From Oceanospirillum sp047518265 (GTDB lineage Bacteria > Pseudomonadota > Gammaproteobacteria > Pseudomonadales > Halomonadaceae), in NCBI GenBank assembly GCA_047518265.1, contig JAKZRG010000004.1:1-64000 (forward strand): 64,000 nt of DNA, read 5' to 3'. Every line of letters starts with the position of its first letter. Within the stretch, counting starts at the first letter, position 1. Position numbers and translations under genes: made by a program. The notes beneath the pieces were generated by a model. The model worked only from the letters and a program-made list of their open reading frames with translations, had not been told where the DNA came from and searched no databases. Shown here piece after piece: positions 14,976-22,657 of the stretch.

Positions 14976-16349
14976 TCACACACCTAATAGCACCCAGACC
15001 AATCCCCCAAGTGCGACGACAGCCCCTCCGATACCGCTATATGCCAGCAGTGTCATACGCTTCATTCGGTGATCAAGCGTGTCGTTCATCTCTGAAAGAC
15101 GTGCATCTTGCCGAGCTGAGCGGGCATGCAGTGATTTAAGTTCCTTACCATTGGACGCTTTAAGCTGTTTCGAAAAATCGGCATGGGCATTGAGCTTATC
15201 GCCTATTTTAGACACCGAGTTTTTTAAGCCCTGCTCGATCCTTGAGAGATGTTTGCTTTGATTGGCATTCTGATCTCGCAACTTACTCGTTTTTGACTCC
15301 AGCGGCTCTGTTAACTGCTGCAAAGTTTGCTTGTGAGCTTCAGTTAAATCTCGGATCTCTTGCTGAACACTATCAATCTTATCGCTTAAAGCCGCTTCTC
15401 TTGTTAGTGCGCTTTCTTTGTACTCTTTATGATCCGCATTGAGCTGCTGTGCGCGACTTTCCAATTCATCTAATAATGTTTTACTAGTGTTTTGCAGCGC
15501 GTCATTCAGCTGGTTACCAAAATAGACGATACTTTCATCTAACTTTTCATCAAGCGATTGAATATCCAGTGCATTTTTCTCAATCCAGGATTCAGCAAAA
15601 TCTTTTGTCTGGTCTAAATCATCACTTAATTCACTTTTAGCCATATCCAGAGCGTCTTGCAGATCTCGCAGCTCACTTTCCTGATAAGCCTGAAGGTCTG
15701 AAAGAAGCTGTTCTTGATCCTCAATAGCGGCTCTCAGAGACTCGTCTACAAGATCGATTCTTCTATTAACCGAATCTTCAACCAGCTGGCATTCTTCTTC
15801 CTGAAGTGACTGTAAATCTGAAATGGCTTGATTGTGCTCTAGAGTGACGTCTTGCAGTGCTTGGCGCGTAGACTTCCCGTCATTTACAGTGGCAATAAGC
15901 TGCTTAGCACTGTCTTGAGTGAAACCTTTAAGTGTCTGGTAGTTCTCGACCAGTTTCTGTAATGCTTCCTGCTGACTACTGAGTGCCTTTTGCTGCTGGC
16001 TGGCTGCTGTATTCGCCTGCTCAAGTTCATTGGCCTGTTTGCGAATGACGGCTTGCTGTCGCTGTAACGTCTGCTGTTGTTGAGTTAATAGCTGTGACTG
16101 AGCAATTGTAATAACCATTAACTGGCCAAGCTTCTTAGAAAAGCTTGCTTGCAGCTGAGCCCCTTCAAGATCACCTGAACGCCACCAGCCAGAGATAGCG
16201 TTTTCATCTTCAGGTTGCTGCGGATGCTCGGCGTTATCCTGCGGCTTATCGTCCAGAGAGAAGCCTTCCAGCAAACCGGACATATCCATTTTACTGAGCA
16301 GATCCGGAGAAAGATCAGCCTTTGCGATCTGCTTTACAATATCGTCCAC
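14976..16349 (-). CDS. Long coiled-coil protein with C-terminal membrane anchor
   Basis: A 457-residue protein of unknown family. After an acidic, proline-containing head (~1-70), residues ~75-420 are a near-continuous coiled coil rich in Gln, Leu, Glu and Lys. The last ~25 residues (LLAYSGIGGAVVALGGLVWV) form one hydrophobic helix with almost nothing after it, so the protein is probably tail-anchored with the coil in the cytoplasm. The start is GTG with AGAGGA 7-8 nt upstream. It converges with the ATPase gene. A short protein-like reading frame without a normal start lies just upstream. A scaffolding or phage-like structural role is possible but not supported directly. Confidence 0.7.
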   Translation of the reverse strand: MDDIVKQIAKADLSPDLLSKMDMSGLLEGFSLDDKPQDNAEHPQQPEDENAISGWWRSGDLEGAQLQASFSKKLGQLMVITIAQSQLLTQQQQTLQRQQAVIRKQANELEQANTAASQQQKALSSQQEALQKLVENYQTLKGFTQDSAKQLIATVNDGKSTRQALQDVTLEHNQAISDLQSLQEEECQLVEDSVNRRIDLVDESLRAAIEDQEQLLSDLQAYQESELRDLQDALDMAKSELSDDLDQTKDFAESWIEKNALDIQSLDEKLDESIVYFGNQLNDALQNTSKTLLDELESRAQQLNADHKEYKESALTREAALSDKIDSVQQEIRDLTEAHKQTLQQLTEPLESKTSKLRDQNANQSKHLSRIEQGLKNSVSKIGDKLNAHADFSKQLKASNGKELKSLHARSARQDARLSEMNDTLDHRMKRMTLLAYSGIGGAVVALGGLVWVLLGV

Positions 16350-16372
16350 TTTCAGTCCTCTTCTGGCTGGTA

Positions 16373-16489
16373 TTATTCAAGACTGTTAAGCAACTCCAGT
16401 TCACCATCAATGGCTTCTGTTCGATCTCTCTGAAATTCTGGATTACTTTCTATTATTGCACGCTGGCTCGTGATGATCTCACTTTGAGA
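16373..16489 (-). pseudogene. Possible remnant reading frame upstream of the coiled-coil gene
   Basis: Between two stop codons this frame encodes 38 hydrophilic, protein-like residues (for example SNPEFQRDRTEAIDGELELL) and ends 23 bp before the coiled-coil start on the same strand. It has no ATG, GTG or TTG start. It may be the C-terminus of a decayed gene once co-transcribed with the coiled-coil gene, or chance. Confidence 0.3.
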
Positions 16490-16944
16490 TTAATGTGCAG
16501 CATCTGAGTTGAGCTCAATTATTCGATATTCGAGATATGATCATTTCTGGTATGCGGAATAACGAAAAGTTGGCAGCCTATCCTGTAGCTTAACAGCCAA
16601 CAGGAACCCCTACCGGGCGCAATGATAATGTGATTGCTCTGGCAAGACCAGAACCCCTGCTGTATTCAGAAAGAAAAGCCTGGAAAGGCGGTATAAAGTC
16701 TGCCAATGCATTTTTAGCGGATAGACGTCATAAAAGCCCTCATCGCTTAAGTGTAGCCGCTGCCATGCTTTTTCTCAGCTCCCGCTGCGGAGTTACTCCA
16801 ATAGCTTTCCCCTGCTGCAAAACTACCTCAATTGAGCTCTGGTCGTACTTGGATACAAGAATGTCGTATTCAGTCAGTAGCTCTTACTGGGCTACCGATA
16901 TCGTTGTTAGGTCTAAAACAAGAACAGCAATGAGGAATCCGCTT
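16490..16944. other. Intergenic region before fdhA, no gene recognised
   Basis: A plus-strand frame is open from 16630 into fdhA without a stop, but its ~105 codons resemble nothing known and are absent from the dehydrogenase family, so I treat it as non-coding leader. TTGGC...GCCAA around 16571-16605 can form a weak stem. No promoter, riboswitch or RNA gene could be assigned with confidence. Confidence 0.5.
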
Positions 16945-18141
16945 ATGTGTAGCTCAGCTTCAAACCGTGGGGTTGTGTACAAGGGTGCTGGTCAGGTGGG
17001 AGTCGAGTCGATAGCTTTTCCAGAGTTGGCTATCGGTGACCGCAAGTGTGAGCACGGCGTTATTTTGAAAGTGATCACCACCAATATCTGTGGTAGTGAC
17101 CAGCATATGGTACGTGGCCGTACGACGGCTGAAGAGGGCTTGGTACTGGGTCACGAGATTACCGGCGTGATCATGGAGAAAGGACGGGATGTCGAGTTTT
17201 TAGATATCGGTGATATTGTTTCTGTTCCTTTTAATATTGCTTGTGGCCGCTGCCGTAACTGTAAAGCGGGCATGACAGGGATCTGTTTGAATGTTAACCC
17301 TGCCCGTCCTGGTGCGGCGTACGGTTATGTGGATATGGGTGGCTGGGTAGGCGGTCAGGCTGAGTACGTGATGGTACCTTATGCTGACTTTAACCTATTA
17401 AGATTCCCAGACTCTGATCAGGCCATGGAGAAAATCCAAGACCTAACGCTACTATCCGATATTTTCCCTACCGGTTTCCACGGCTGTGTCACCGCAGGTG
17501 TTGGCCCGGGTTCTACGGTTTATATCGCAGGTGCTGGCCCTGTAGGTCTAGCTGCCGCTGTTTCTGCGCAACTGCTAGGTGCTGCTTGTGTGATTGTCGG
17601 CGATATGATTGAAGATCGTCTGGAACAAGCCCGTAGCTTTGGTTGCGAAACCATCGACCTGCGCCAAGATGGCGAGATGGAAGATAAGCTAGAAGCGATT
17701 CTAGGTGAACGTGAAGTCGATGCGTTTGTTGACTGTGTGGGCTTCGAAGCTCATGGCTGTGGTTGTAATCATGGTAAAGAAGCCCCGGCAACGGTTCTGA
17801 ACTCCGCGATGTCGATTACCCGTGCCGGTGGTCAAATTGGTATCCCAGGTCTCTACGTAACAGATGATCCAGGTGCCGTGGATGAAGCGGCAAAAGAAGG
17901 TGCACTAAGCATGCGTTTTGGTCTGGGTTGGGCGAAGTCTCACTCACTCCACACTGGTCAATGTCCAGTAATGAAGTATCACCGTAATCTGATGCAGGCG
18001 ATCCTATTTGATAAGGTACAAATCGCTAAAGCCGTTAATGTTCAGATGATTAGCTTGGCGGATGCGCCTCAGGGTTATGCTGATTTTGATGGCGGCGCGG
18101 CGAAGAAGTTTGTAATCGATCCACACGGCAGTGTGTCCTGA
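16945..18141 (+). CDS. fdhA: Glutathione-independent formaldehyde dehydrogenase
   Basis: Zinc-dependent, NAD-linked medium-chain dehydrogenase that oxidises formaldehyde to formate without glutathione. The 398-residue length matches the Pseudomonas putida-type enzyme. Visible residues are the catalytic-zinc ligands Cys49 (NICGSDQH) and His70 (LGHE), the structural-zinc cysteines 100, 103, 106 and 114 (ACGRCRNCKAGMTGIC), and the NAD-binding GAGPVGLAAA (196-205). The ATG at 16945 has GAGGA 8 nt upstream and gives the family N-terminus. It stands alone between unrelated accessory genes, with no methylamine or sarcosine catabolic genes next to it. Confidence 0.95.
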   Translation: MCSSASNRGVVYKGAGQVGVESIAFPELAIGDRKCEHGVILKVITTNICGSDQHMVRGRTTAEEGLVLGHEITGVIMEKGRDVEFLDIGDIVSVPFNIACGRCRNCKAGMTGICLNVNPARPGAAYGYVDMGGWVGGQAEYVMVPYADFNLLRFPDSDQAMEKIQDLTLLSDIFPTGFHGCVTAGVGPGSTVYIAGAGPVGLAAAVSAQLLGAACVIVGDMIEDRLEQARSFGCETIDLRQDGEMEDKLEAILGEREVDAFVDCVGFEAHGCGCNHGKEAPATVLNSAMSITRAGGQIGIPGLYVTDDPGAVDEAAKEGALSMRFGLGWAKSHSLHTGQCPVMKYHRNLMQAILFDKVQIAKAVNVQMISLADAPQGYADFDGGAAKKFVIDPHGSVS

Positions 18142-18186
18142 TCATTGCAGGCTACACCCCAAGGTTTTAGTTAATATTTCGATTTT

Positions 18187-18213
18187 GCCACGCTTAATAG
18201 CGTGGCTTTTTTT
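18187..18213 (+). terminator. Rho-independent terminator after fdhA
   Basis: GCCACGC (18187-18193) and GCGTGGC (18200-18206) form a 7-bp stem with a 6-nt loop followed by a run of seven T. Confidence 0.95.
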
Positions 18214-18360
18214 GTTTCAGAAATAAAAATAATCGGTACTCGACGATAAGAAAATTATTTATGAGGCGTATCAAAAACTACGACAAAAGGTAATGTGCCG
18301 GGAAACAGAGGATGATCAGAATGATAGGGAGTAGAAAAACTTACTTTTAGATCAAGGAGA

Positions 18361-18648
18361 TTAGCTCAGAGCAACCCATGCTTGACCGTGACAGGTGGTC
18401 AAAAACTGCTTAGGTGCGGCATAAACATCGATGCTGTACAGCTCAAAATCACTATTTAGGGCCAGATAGCGTTCCTCTTTACCGTTCAAGGCGATACTTT
18501 CTGCTAGTTCATACACCATGTATTCATTAGTTTCGTAAACCACTTGCTCGATACGGTATTGCTGACCGTTAAACACTAGGGACTTAACCGCTTCCCGGCT
18601 GTGTGCCAGTTGCTCTGCTGATAGTGCCTGTAGATGTGCTGCGCTCAT
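18361..18648 (-). CDS. Small protein of unknown function
   Basis: A 95-residue soluble, slightly acidic protein that I do not recognise. It has a mixed alpha/beta look: a helical start (LQALSAEQLAHSREAVKSLV) followed by strand-like segments (YRIEQVVYETNEYMVYELAE, DFELYSIDVYAAP). There is no signal peptide, membrane helix or metal motif. The ATG has a good GGAG 7 nt upstream, which supports a real gene. It lies alone between fdhA and hipA, with no operon partner. Confidence 0.65.
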   Translation of the reverse strand: MSAAHLQALSAEQLAHSREAVKSLVFNGQQYRIEQVVYETNEYMVYELAESIALNGKEERYLALNSDFELYSIDVYAAPKQFLTTCHGQAWVALS

Positions 18649-18813
18649 GGTATTTCTCCGCCCAAGAAGATCATGAGTCCACTATAACGAGATCAGAAAT
18701 CAGATCCTATTACCGTCTATTACAGTCGCATAGCCTTGATGGAAGAGGGGGAATTACAGCCGGTTGTAATAAAAGAGAATTGACTCTAGCCCTGATATTC
18801 AGAGGATAGTGTC

Positions 18814-20103
18814 TTACTGTAGCAACCCTTTGTTTTCTTTATAAACTTTATCCAGCTGAGAACCAATAAGTTGAGTTGTTTCTGAGCTAACAGCCAAAGC
18901 TTCAGCAACTTTTCTGAACTGATCGATCCCTTCTAGAACTTCTTCTATAACCTGTTGAGCCTGCCGCCAAGAACTATAATTCGCATGCAGAGCCAATTGC
19001 TGGATCGCTTTTTTAGACGGCTGTTTACCAAACCCCGAAAAAGCGGTGGCATGTTCACCATATGGTGAAGGACTAAAGGTCACATCATAGAAAGGAGCAA
19101 GCTGCCATTGACCCGAATCATCTTGCAGAAAGGCCCAGTTTTTACTGTGATCATCTTGGTTCAATGCAAAGAGATTAAATATTCCTCGACGAAACTGTTC
19201 CTGCCCTGCCTTAGGACTATGACATAAGATACTGCTGGCTTTAATCAGATCCTCATAATCCAGACTCGGCACCCGAAAATCAGCATCTAACAAACCACAA
19301 GCACTGTGTAGATGGTAGCGCCCCTCTGCTTGCCCTCTCTGAGCAACAGTATCAAATCGTTCCAAGGCCAACCACTTACGAGCACCGGACTGTGTCGGCG
19401 CATCTAATAAGCGCCAACTCGGTACCTCTATTCCCGCTTTTTTTGCCAAAGAGAGATAAACCGCTTCGCATATACCTTCTTCATGCCCTAACGCTAATTG
19501 GCTAGAGGTAAACTTAACCAAATAGGCTTTACTATCCGCCACAGACTGGGTGCTACAAAAACCATCATCATTGGGTTTTAGATAAAGCTGAGCTTTAGGT
19601 CTCGCGCCACCTGAACTACCAGCAGCGACGAGAGCCGCTAAAACTTCTGTTGTTTGGCCATCAAATACTGCCTGAGCCTGAAGTCCCAGCTCAGCAAGAC
19701 TCAGGGATGTACGATCATAATCTGACTTTAAATCAGACACAGGTTCATAGCTCAAGCCACCTAACCCTGTATGACCAACAAAAGCTAATCGATCCATAGC
19801 GGTTATTTGCCCTGGAACAATACCCACCTGCCGAAAGACCCGATCCATTAAGAGCAACCCCCAACCATCAGGCAAGGAATCAGCAAAAACGCCGTGTAAT
19901 TTATGGTGAGGCTCCAGAGGAGCTACCTGAATAGAAGTATCCAGATTCAGTTTAAAGGGAGATAAGTTACCAAACTGTGCGATATAGTCTGGTTGATATT
20001 GAAAAAATACCCCCTTTGAATTTTGAGCTAATGTTCCCACCTGATATCGACGGCCATCGGTTAAGGTGCGCCAGATATCTAACCGCTTTACTGGATCAGC
20101 CAT
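18814..20103 (-). CDS. hipA: HipA-family serine/threonine kinase toxin
   Basis: A 429-residue protein with the HipA kinase fold. HipA-type toxins phosphorylate translation factors such as glutamyl-tRNA synthetase and induce growth arrest. Key residues are present: the glycine-rich GSSGGARPK (162-170), VKF (196-198) with the ATP lysine, the catalytic loop NQDDHSKN (315-322) and the metal-binding Asp of APFYD (336-340). The substrate is unknown. The start overlaps the end of the antitoxin gene by 8 bp (ATGGCTGA), so translation is probably coupled. The pair lies in the yicC-gmk accessory segment. Confidence 0.92.
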   Translation of the reverse strand: MADPVKRLDIWRTLTDGRRYQVGTLAQNSKGVFFQYQPDYIAQFGNLSPFKLNLDTSIQVAPLEPHHKLHGVFADSLPDGWGLLLMDRVFRQVGIVPGQITAMDRLAFVGHTGLGGLSYEPVSDLKSDYDRTSLSLAELGLQAQAVFDGQTTEVLAALVAAGSSGGARPKAQLYLKPNDDGFCSTQSVADSKAYLVKFTSSQLALGHEEGICEAVYLSLAKKAGIEVPSWRLLDAPTQSGARKWLALERFDTVAQRGQAEGRYHLHSACGLLDADFRVPSLDYEDLIKASSILCHSPKAGQEQFRRGIFNLFALNQDDHSKNWAFLQDDSGQWQLAPFYDVTFSPSPYGEHATAFSGFGKQPSKKAIQQLALHANYSSWRQAQQVIEEVLEGIDQFRKVAEALAVSSETTQLIGSQLDKVYKENKGLLQ

Positions 20104-20377
20104 TTAACACCTCCTCAATACTCACTGGCATCTTATCGACTTTACTGGCAGGACGAGTCAGTTGATGCAATCGATTGAGATCATCCACCGTTTGCCAGAG
20201 TAATAGAAACTGACGTAGGGAGATCTGCCCCGTTATTTCAAAACGTTTAATTGTCGGCGCAGGGACGGTACTGCGCTCTGCCAAGGCATTACGGGATAAC
20301 TTTAGCGCTTTACGTTGATGCTTAATCTGATCACGCAGGGCTAATTGAACATCCGTAGAAGATAATAAGGACAGCAT
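20096..20377 (-). CDS. hipB: HipB-like XRE-family antitoxin
   Basis: A 93-residue DNA-binding protein with a helix-turn-helix of the Cro/C1 type (LRDQIKHQRKALKLSRNALA, then STVPAPTIKRFE) covering residues ~14-55. It precedes and overlaps hipA, the usual antitoxin-first order. HipB dimers neutralise HipA and repress their own promoter; the inverted and direct repeats at 20396-20450, just upstream, are the likely operator. Confidence 0.88.
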   Translation of the reverse strand: MLSLLSSTDVQLALRDQIKHQRKALKLSRNALAERSTVPAPTIKRFEITGQISLRQFLLLWQTVDDLNRLHQLTRPASKVDKMPVSIEEVLNG

Positions 20378-20395
20378 CGTATCAAAACCTATGAG

Positions 20396-20450
20396 ACATC
20401 ATAATATCCATTATAGAGCTATCAAGCCTATAATGGACATCATGATATCC
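20396..20450 (-). promoter_or_regulatory. Probable HipB operator
   Basis: TCCATTATAG (20407-20416) and CTATAATGGA (20428-20437) are a perfect 10-bp inverted repeat with an 11-bp centre. ACATCAT(A/G)ATATCC occurs twice, at 20396-20409 and 20437-20450, 41 bp apart (about four helical turns). TATCC/GGAT(A)-type half-sites are what HipB recognises in E. coli. CTATAAT may also serve as a -10 element, so binding would block the promoter. Confidence 0.7.
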
Positions 20451-20501
20451 TTTTATCTTAAAACCCGTGTTTCAAAGCCCGTCTTTTAAAACTAAGGTTA
20501 A

Positions 20502-20517
20502 TGTTTCACGTGAAGCC
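20502..20517. other. parS-like centromere site
   Basis: TGTTTCACGTGAAGCC matches the chromosomal ParB target TGTTTCACGTGAAACA at 14 of 16 positions; the palindromic core TTTCACGTGAA is intact and both mismatches are in one outer half. It sits between hipB and the end of the EamA gene. parB and parA lie at the right end of this same window. Confidence 0.55.
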
Positions 20518-21408
20518 TTATTCGTTACCCACCGTGCTTAGCACTTTGGCTTTTTTCTGCTCGGCTCGAATATTGACTAGATTACCACTAAACATCAGCA
20601 GGGCTCCGACCAGAACAAACCAATCAACACTTTCCTGATACAACAAATACCCCACCAACATAATCAAGGGCAGACGCATAAAGTCCATGGGCACAACAAC
20701 GGTGGCATCAGCCAGCTTTAGGGCTCGGGTCATACAATAATGGGCGCTCATGGCAGTCACTCCCACTAAAGCAATCCAAGGTGCCATCTCTAAAGAAGGG
20801 GTTTTCCAGTCCATTAACGCAGGCACCATACCAAAGGGCAGCTGTATCAGGGTCATATAAAACAAGATACAGAGAGGTGTATCCGTTGCGGACAGTGATT
20901 TGGTTTGAATATAAGATAGGGCGTAACCCACAGCCCCCGCTAGCACCGCAAAAGCGGCAGGCTCCAAAACGCCAGTTCCGGGACGAAGGATCAAAAGCAG
21001 GCCACCGATCCCCAGTACCAAGGCAATGATACGAGGCAGAGTCAGTCTCTCTCCTAATAAAAAGAAGGCAAACAATGCCGTCCAGACCGGCGTGGTGAAT
21101 TCAATGGCGATAACCTCCGCCAGTGAGATAAAAGCCAGGCCATAAAACCAACCGTATTGACCACCAAAGTGAGCAATATTGCGTAATAAATGAGCACCAA
21201 AGCGCTGCGTCTTAAGTTGGGCAAAGCCTGACCGGCTCACCAGAAAACCAATAAGTAGGACGCCTATCACACTGCGAAAGAACAAAATCTGGAAAGTTGT
21301 ATATTCTGCCGATAACTCCCGACCTGAGATGGCCATGGCCATAAAGGAGAACAAAGCGCCTATCATCCAGAACGCCGCTAACAGAGCAGGGTGTTGATTA
21401 TTGGTCAT
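20518..21408 (-). CDS. EamA/DMT-family transporter
   Basis: A 296-residue inner-membrane protein with about ten hydrophobic helices in two EamA repeats, characteristic of drug/metabolite exporters. Landmarks are the conserved turn after helix 4 with EFTTPVWTALFAFFLLGERL (the Pro/Thr/Glu pattern of EamA) and a second repeat ending in YQESVDW. Substrate unknown. The frame also allows a GTG six codons upstream, but GGAAAG suits the ATG at 21408. It is the last accessory gene before gmk and is divergent from it. Confidence 0.88.
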   Translation of the reverse strand: MTNNQHPALLAAFWMIGALFSFMAMAISGRELSAEYTTFQILFFRSVIGVLLIGFLVSRSGFAQLKTQRFGAHLLRNIAHFGGQYGWFYGLAFISLAEVIAIEFTTPVWTALFAFFLLGERLTLPRIIALVLGIGGLLLILRPGTGVLEPAAFAVLAGAVGYALSYIQTKSLSATDTPLCILFYMTLIQLPFGMVPALMDWKTPSLEMAPWIALVGVTAMSAHYCMTRALKLADATVVVPMDFMRLPLIMLVGYLLYQESVDWFVLVGALLMFSGNLVNIRAEQKKAKVLSTVGNE

Positions 21409-21672
21409 ATGGCTTTCCGTAGACACCTATTATCAGCATAAATAACCGGCGTAAGTCACCGGTGTAAATAACCAGCATAAAATCGCTACTGTAACGGATC
21501 GATAGACACTTGTCTGATCAATAAACCGATCAGGGTAATCAATATTCGCCAGTGCCCATAATTCCCGATAAAATCAACGGTAATTACCTCTTTTTTATTG
21601 CAGCTAGAGATACAACGCCTTTTAAGCGGTCTTTTAAAGCTGTAAGACAAAATTAATTTTCAGGATCAGATT

Positions 21673-22296
21673 ATGTCTCAGGGCACTCTCTATATTATTT
21701 CTGCACCTTCGGGGGCGGGTAAATCCAGCTTGGTTTCCGCACTGCTGGAACAGACTGATGCAATTAAAGTATCCGTCTCTCATACCACTCGTGCGCCTCG
21801 TCCTGGTGAAGAAGATGGCGTGAATTACAACTTTGTTTCTGTGGATCAGTTTAAAGATTTAATCGCTAAAGAAGCCTTTCTGGAGCATGCGGAAGTCTTT
21901 GGAAACTTCTATGGTACGTCTCGTATCTGGCTAGAAGAACAGTTATCACAAGGCATTGATATTATTCTGGAAATTGACTGGCAGGGTGCACAGCAAGTGC
22001 GCAAATTGATGCCAGCTACTCAGGGTATTTTTATTCTGCCGCCCTCTCGTGATGAGCTGCAAAAGCGTCTGGATAATCGCGGTCAGGATTCCGATGAAAT
22101 TATTGCCGGTCGTATGGCAGAAGCCGTCAGTGAAATGTCACATTACGATGAGTATGATTATGTGATTATTAACGACGAGTTTGAGCAAGCACTGGTAGAA
22201 TTACGCTCTGTTATTATCGCACAGCGTCAAAAGCTAACCAGTCAGCAGGCCAGACATGGTAAACTTCTGGCTAATCTCTTGTCAGAGAATCACTGA
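21673..22296 (+). CDS. gmk: Guanylate kinase
   Basis: Phosphorylates GMP to GDP using ATP. The 207-residue protein has the P-loop SAPSGAGKSSL (10-20), the GMP-binding SHTTRAPRPGEEDGVNY stretch (36-52) and a lid region with EIDWQGAQQVR. Length and motifs are normal. It opens the gmk-rpoZ-spoT-ridA cluster, which links guanine nucleotide supply to (p)ppGpp metabolism. Confidence 0.97.
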   Translation: MSQGTLYIISAPSGAGKSSLVSALLEQTDAIKVSVSHTTRAPRPGEEDGVNYNFVSVDQFKDLIAKEAFLEHAEVFGNFYGTSRIWLEEQLSQGIDIILEIDWQGAQQVRKLMPATQGIFILPPSRDELQKRLDNRGQDSDEIIAGRMAEAVSEMSHYDEYDYVIINDEFEQALVELRSVIIAQRQKLTSQQARHGKLLANLLSENH

Positions 22297-22350
22297 ATTC
22301 AGTAAACTGCACGATTCTCTGCTGGTTGTAATTTTATTTGGGGATACCAA

Positions 22351-22590
22351 ATGGCTCGCGTCACTGTTGAAGATTGTCTGGAAAACGTAGAAAACCGCTT
22401 TGAACTGGTAATGGTTGCCAGTAAACGTGCTCATCAATTAAGCACTGGCGGTAAAGAACCTATGGTTCAATGGGAAAACGATAAGCCAACGGTTGTTGCG
22501 CTGCGTGAAATCGCTGAAGGACACATCACAGGTAAATTACTGCGTGATGGCACGGCTATTGGTCGTGAACATCAGGGCGAAGAGGAGTAA
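22351..22590 (+). CDS. rpoZ: RNA polymerase omega subunit
   Basis: A 79-residue omega subunit, which assists assembly of the beta' subunit and is part of the ppGpp-binding site of RNA polymerase. It carries the family signature MARVTVEDCLENVENRFELV and the ASKRAHQL motif (24-31). It lies 54 bp after gmk and 67 bp before spoT on the same strand, the classical order. Confidence 0.97.
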   Translation: MARVTVEDCLENVENRFELVMVASKRAHQLSTGGKEPMVQWENDKPTVVALREIAEGHITGKLLRDGTAIGREHQGEEE

Positions 22591-22657
22591 TTCGCCTATG
22601 TCGACACTTTTTATGTCATGGTCTGTTTTACAGCCATTGCCCACTCAGGAGTAAACC

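Noticed and set aside
16630..16944. N-terminal extension of FdhA
   Set aside because: The family protein is ~398 residues, and the ATG at 16945 has a good ribosome-binding site; the extension resembles nothing known.
12602..21408. Prophage or integrative element
   Set aside because: No integrase, phage structural gene, tRNA target or boundary direct repeat was seen in the segment.
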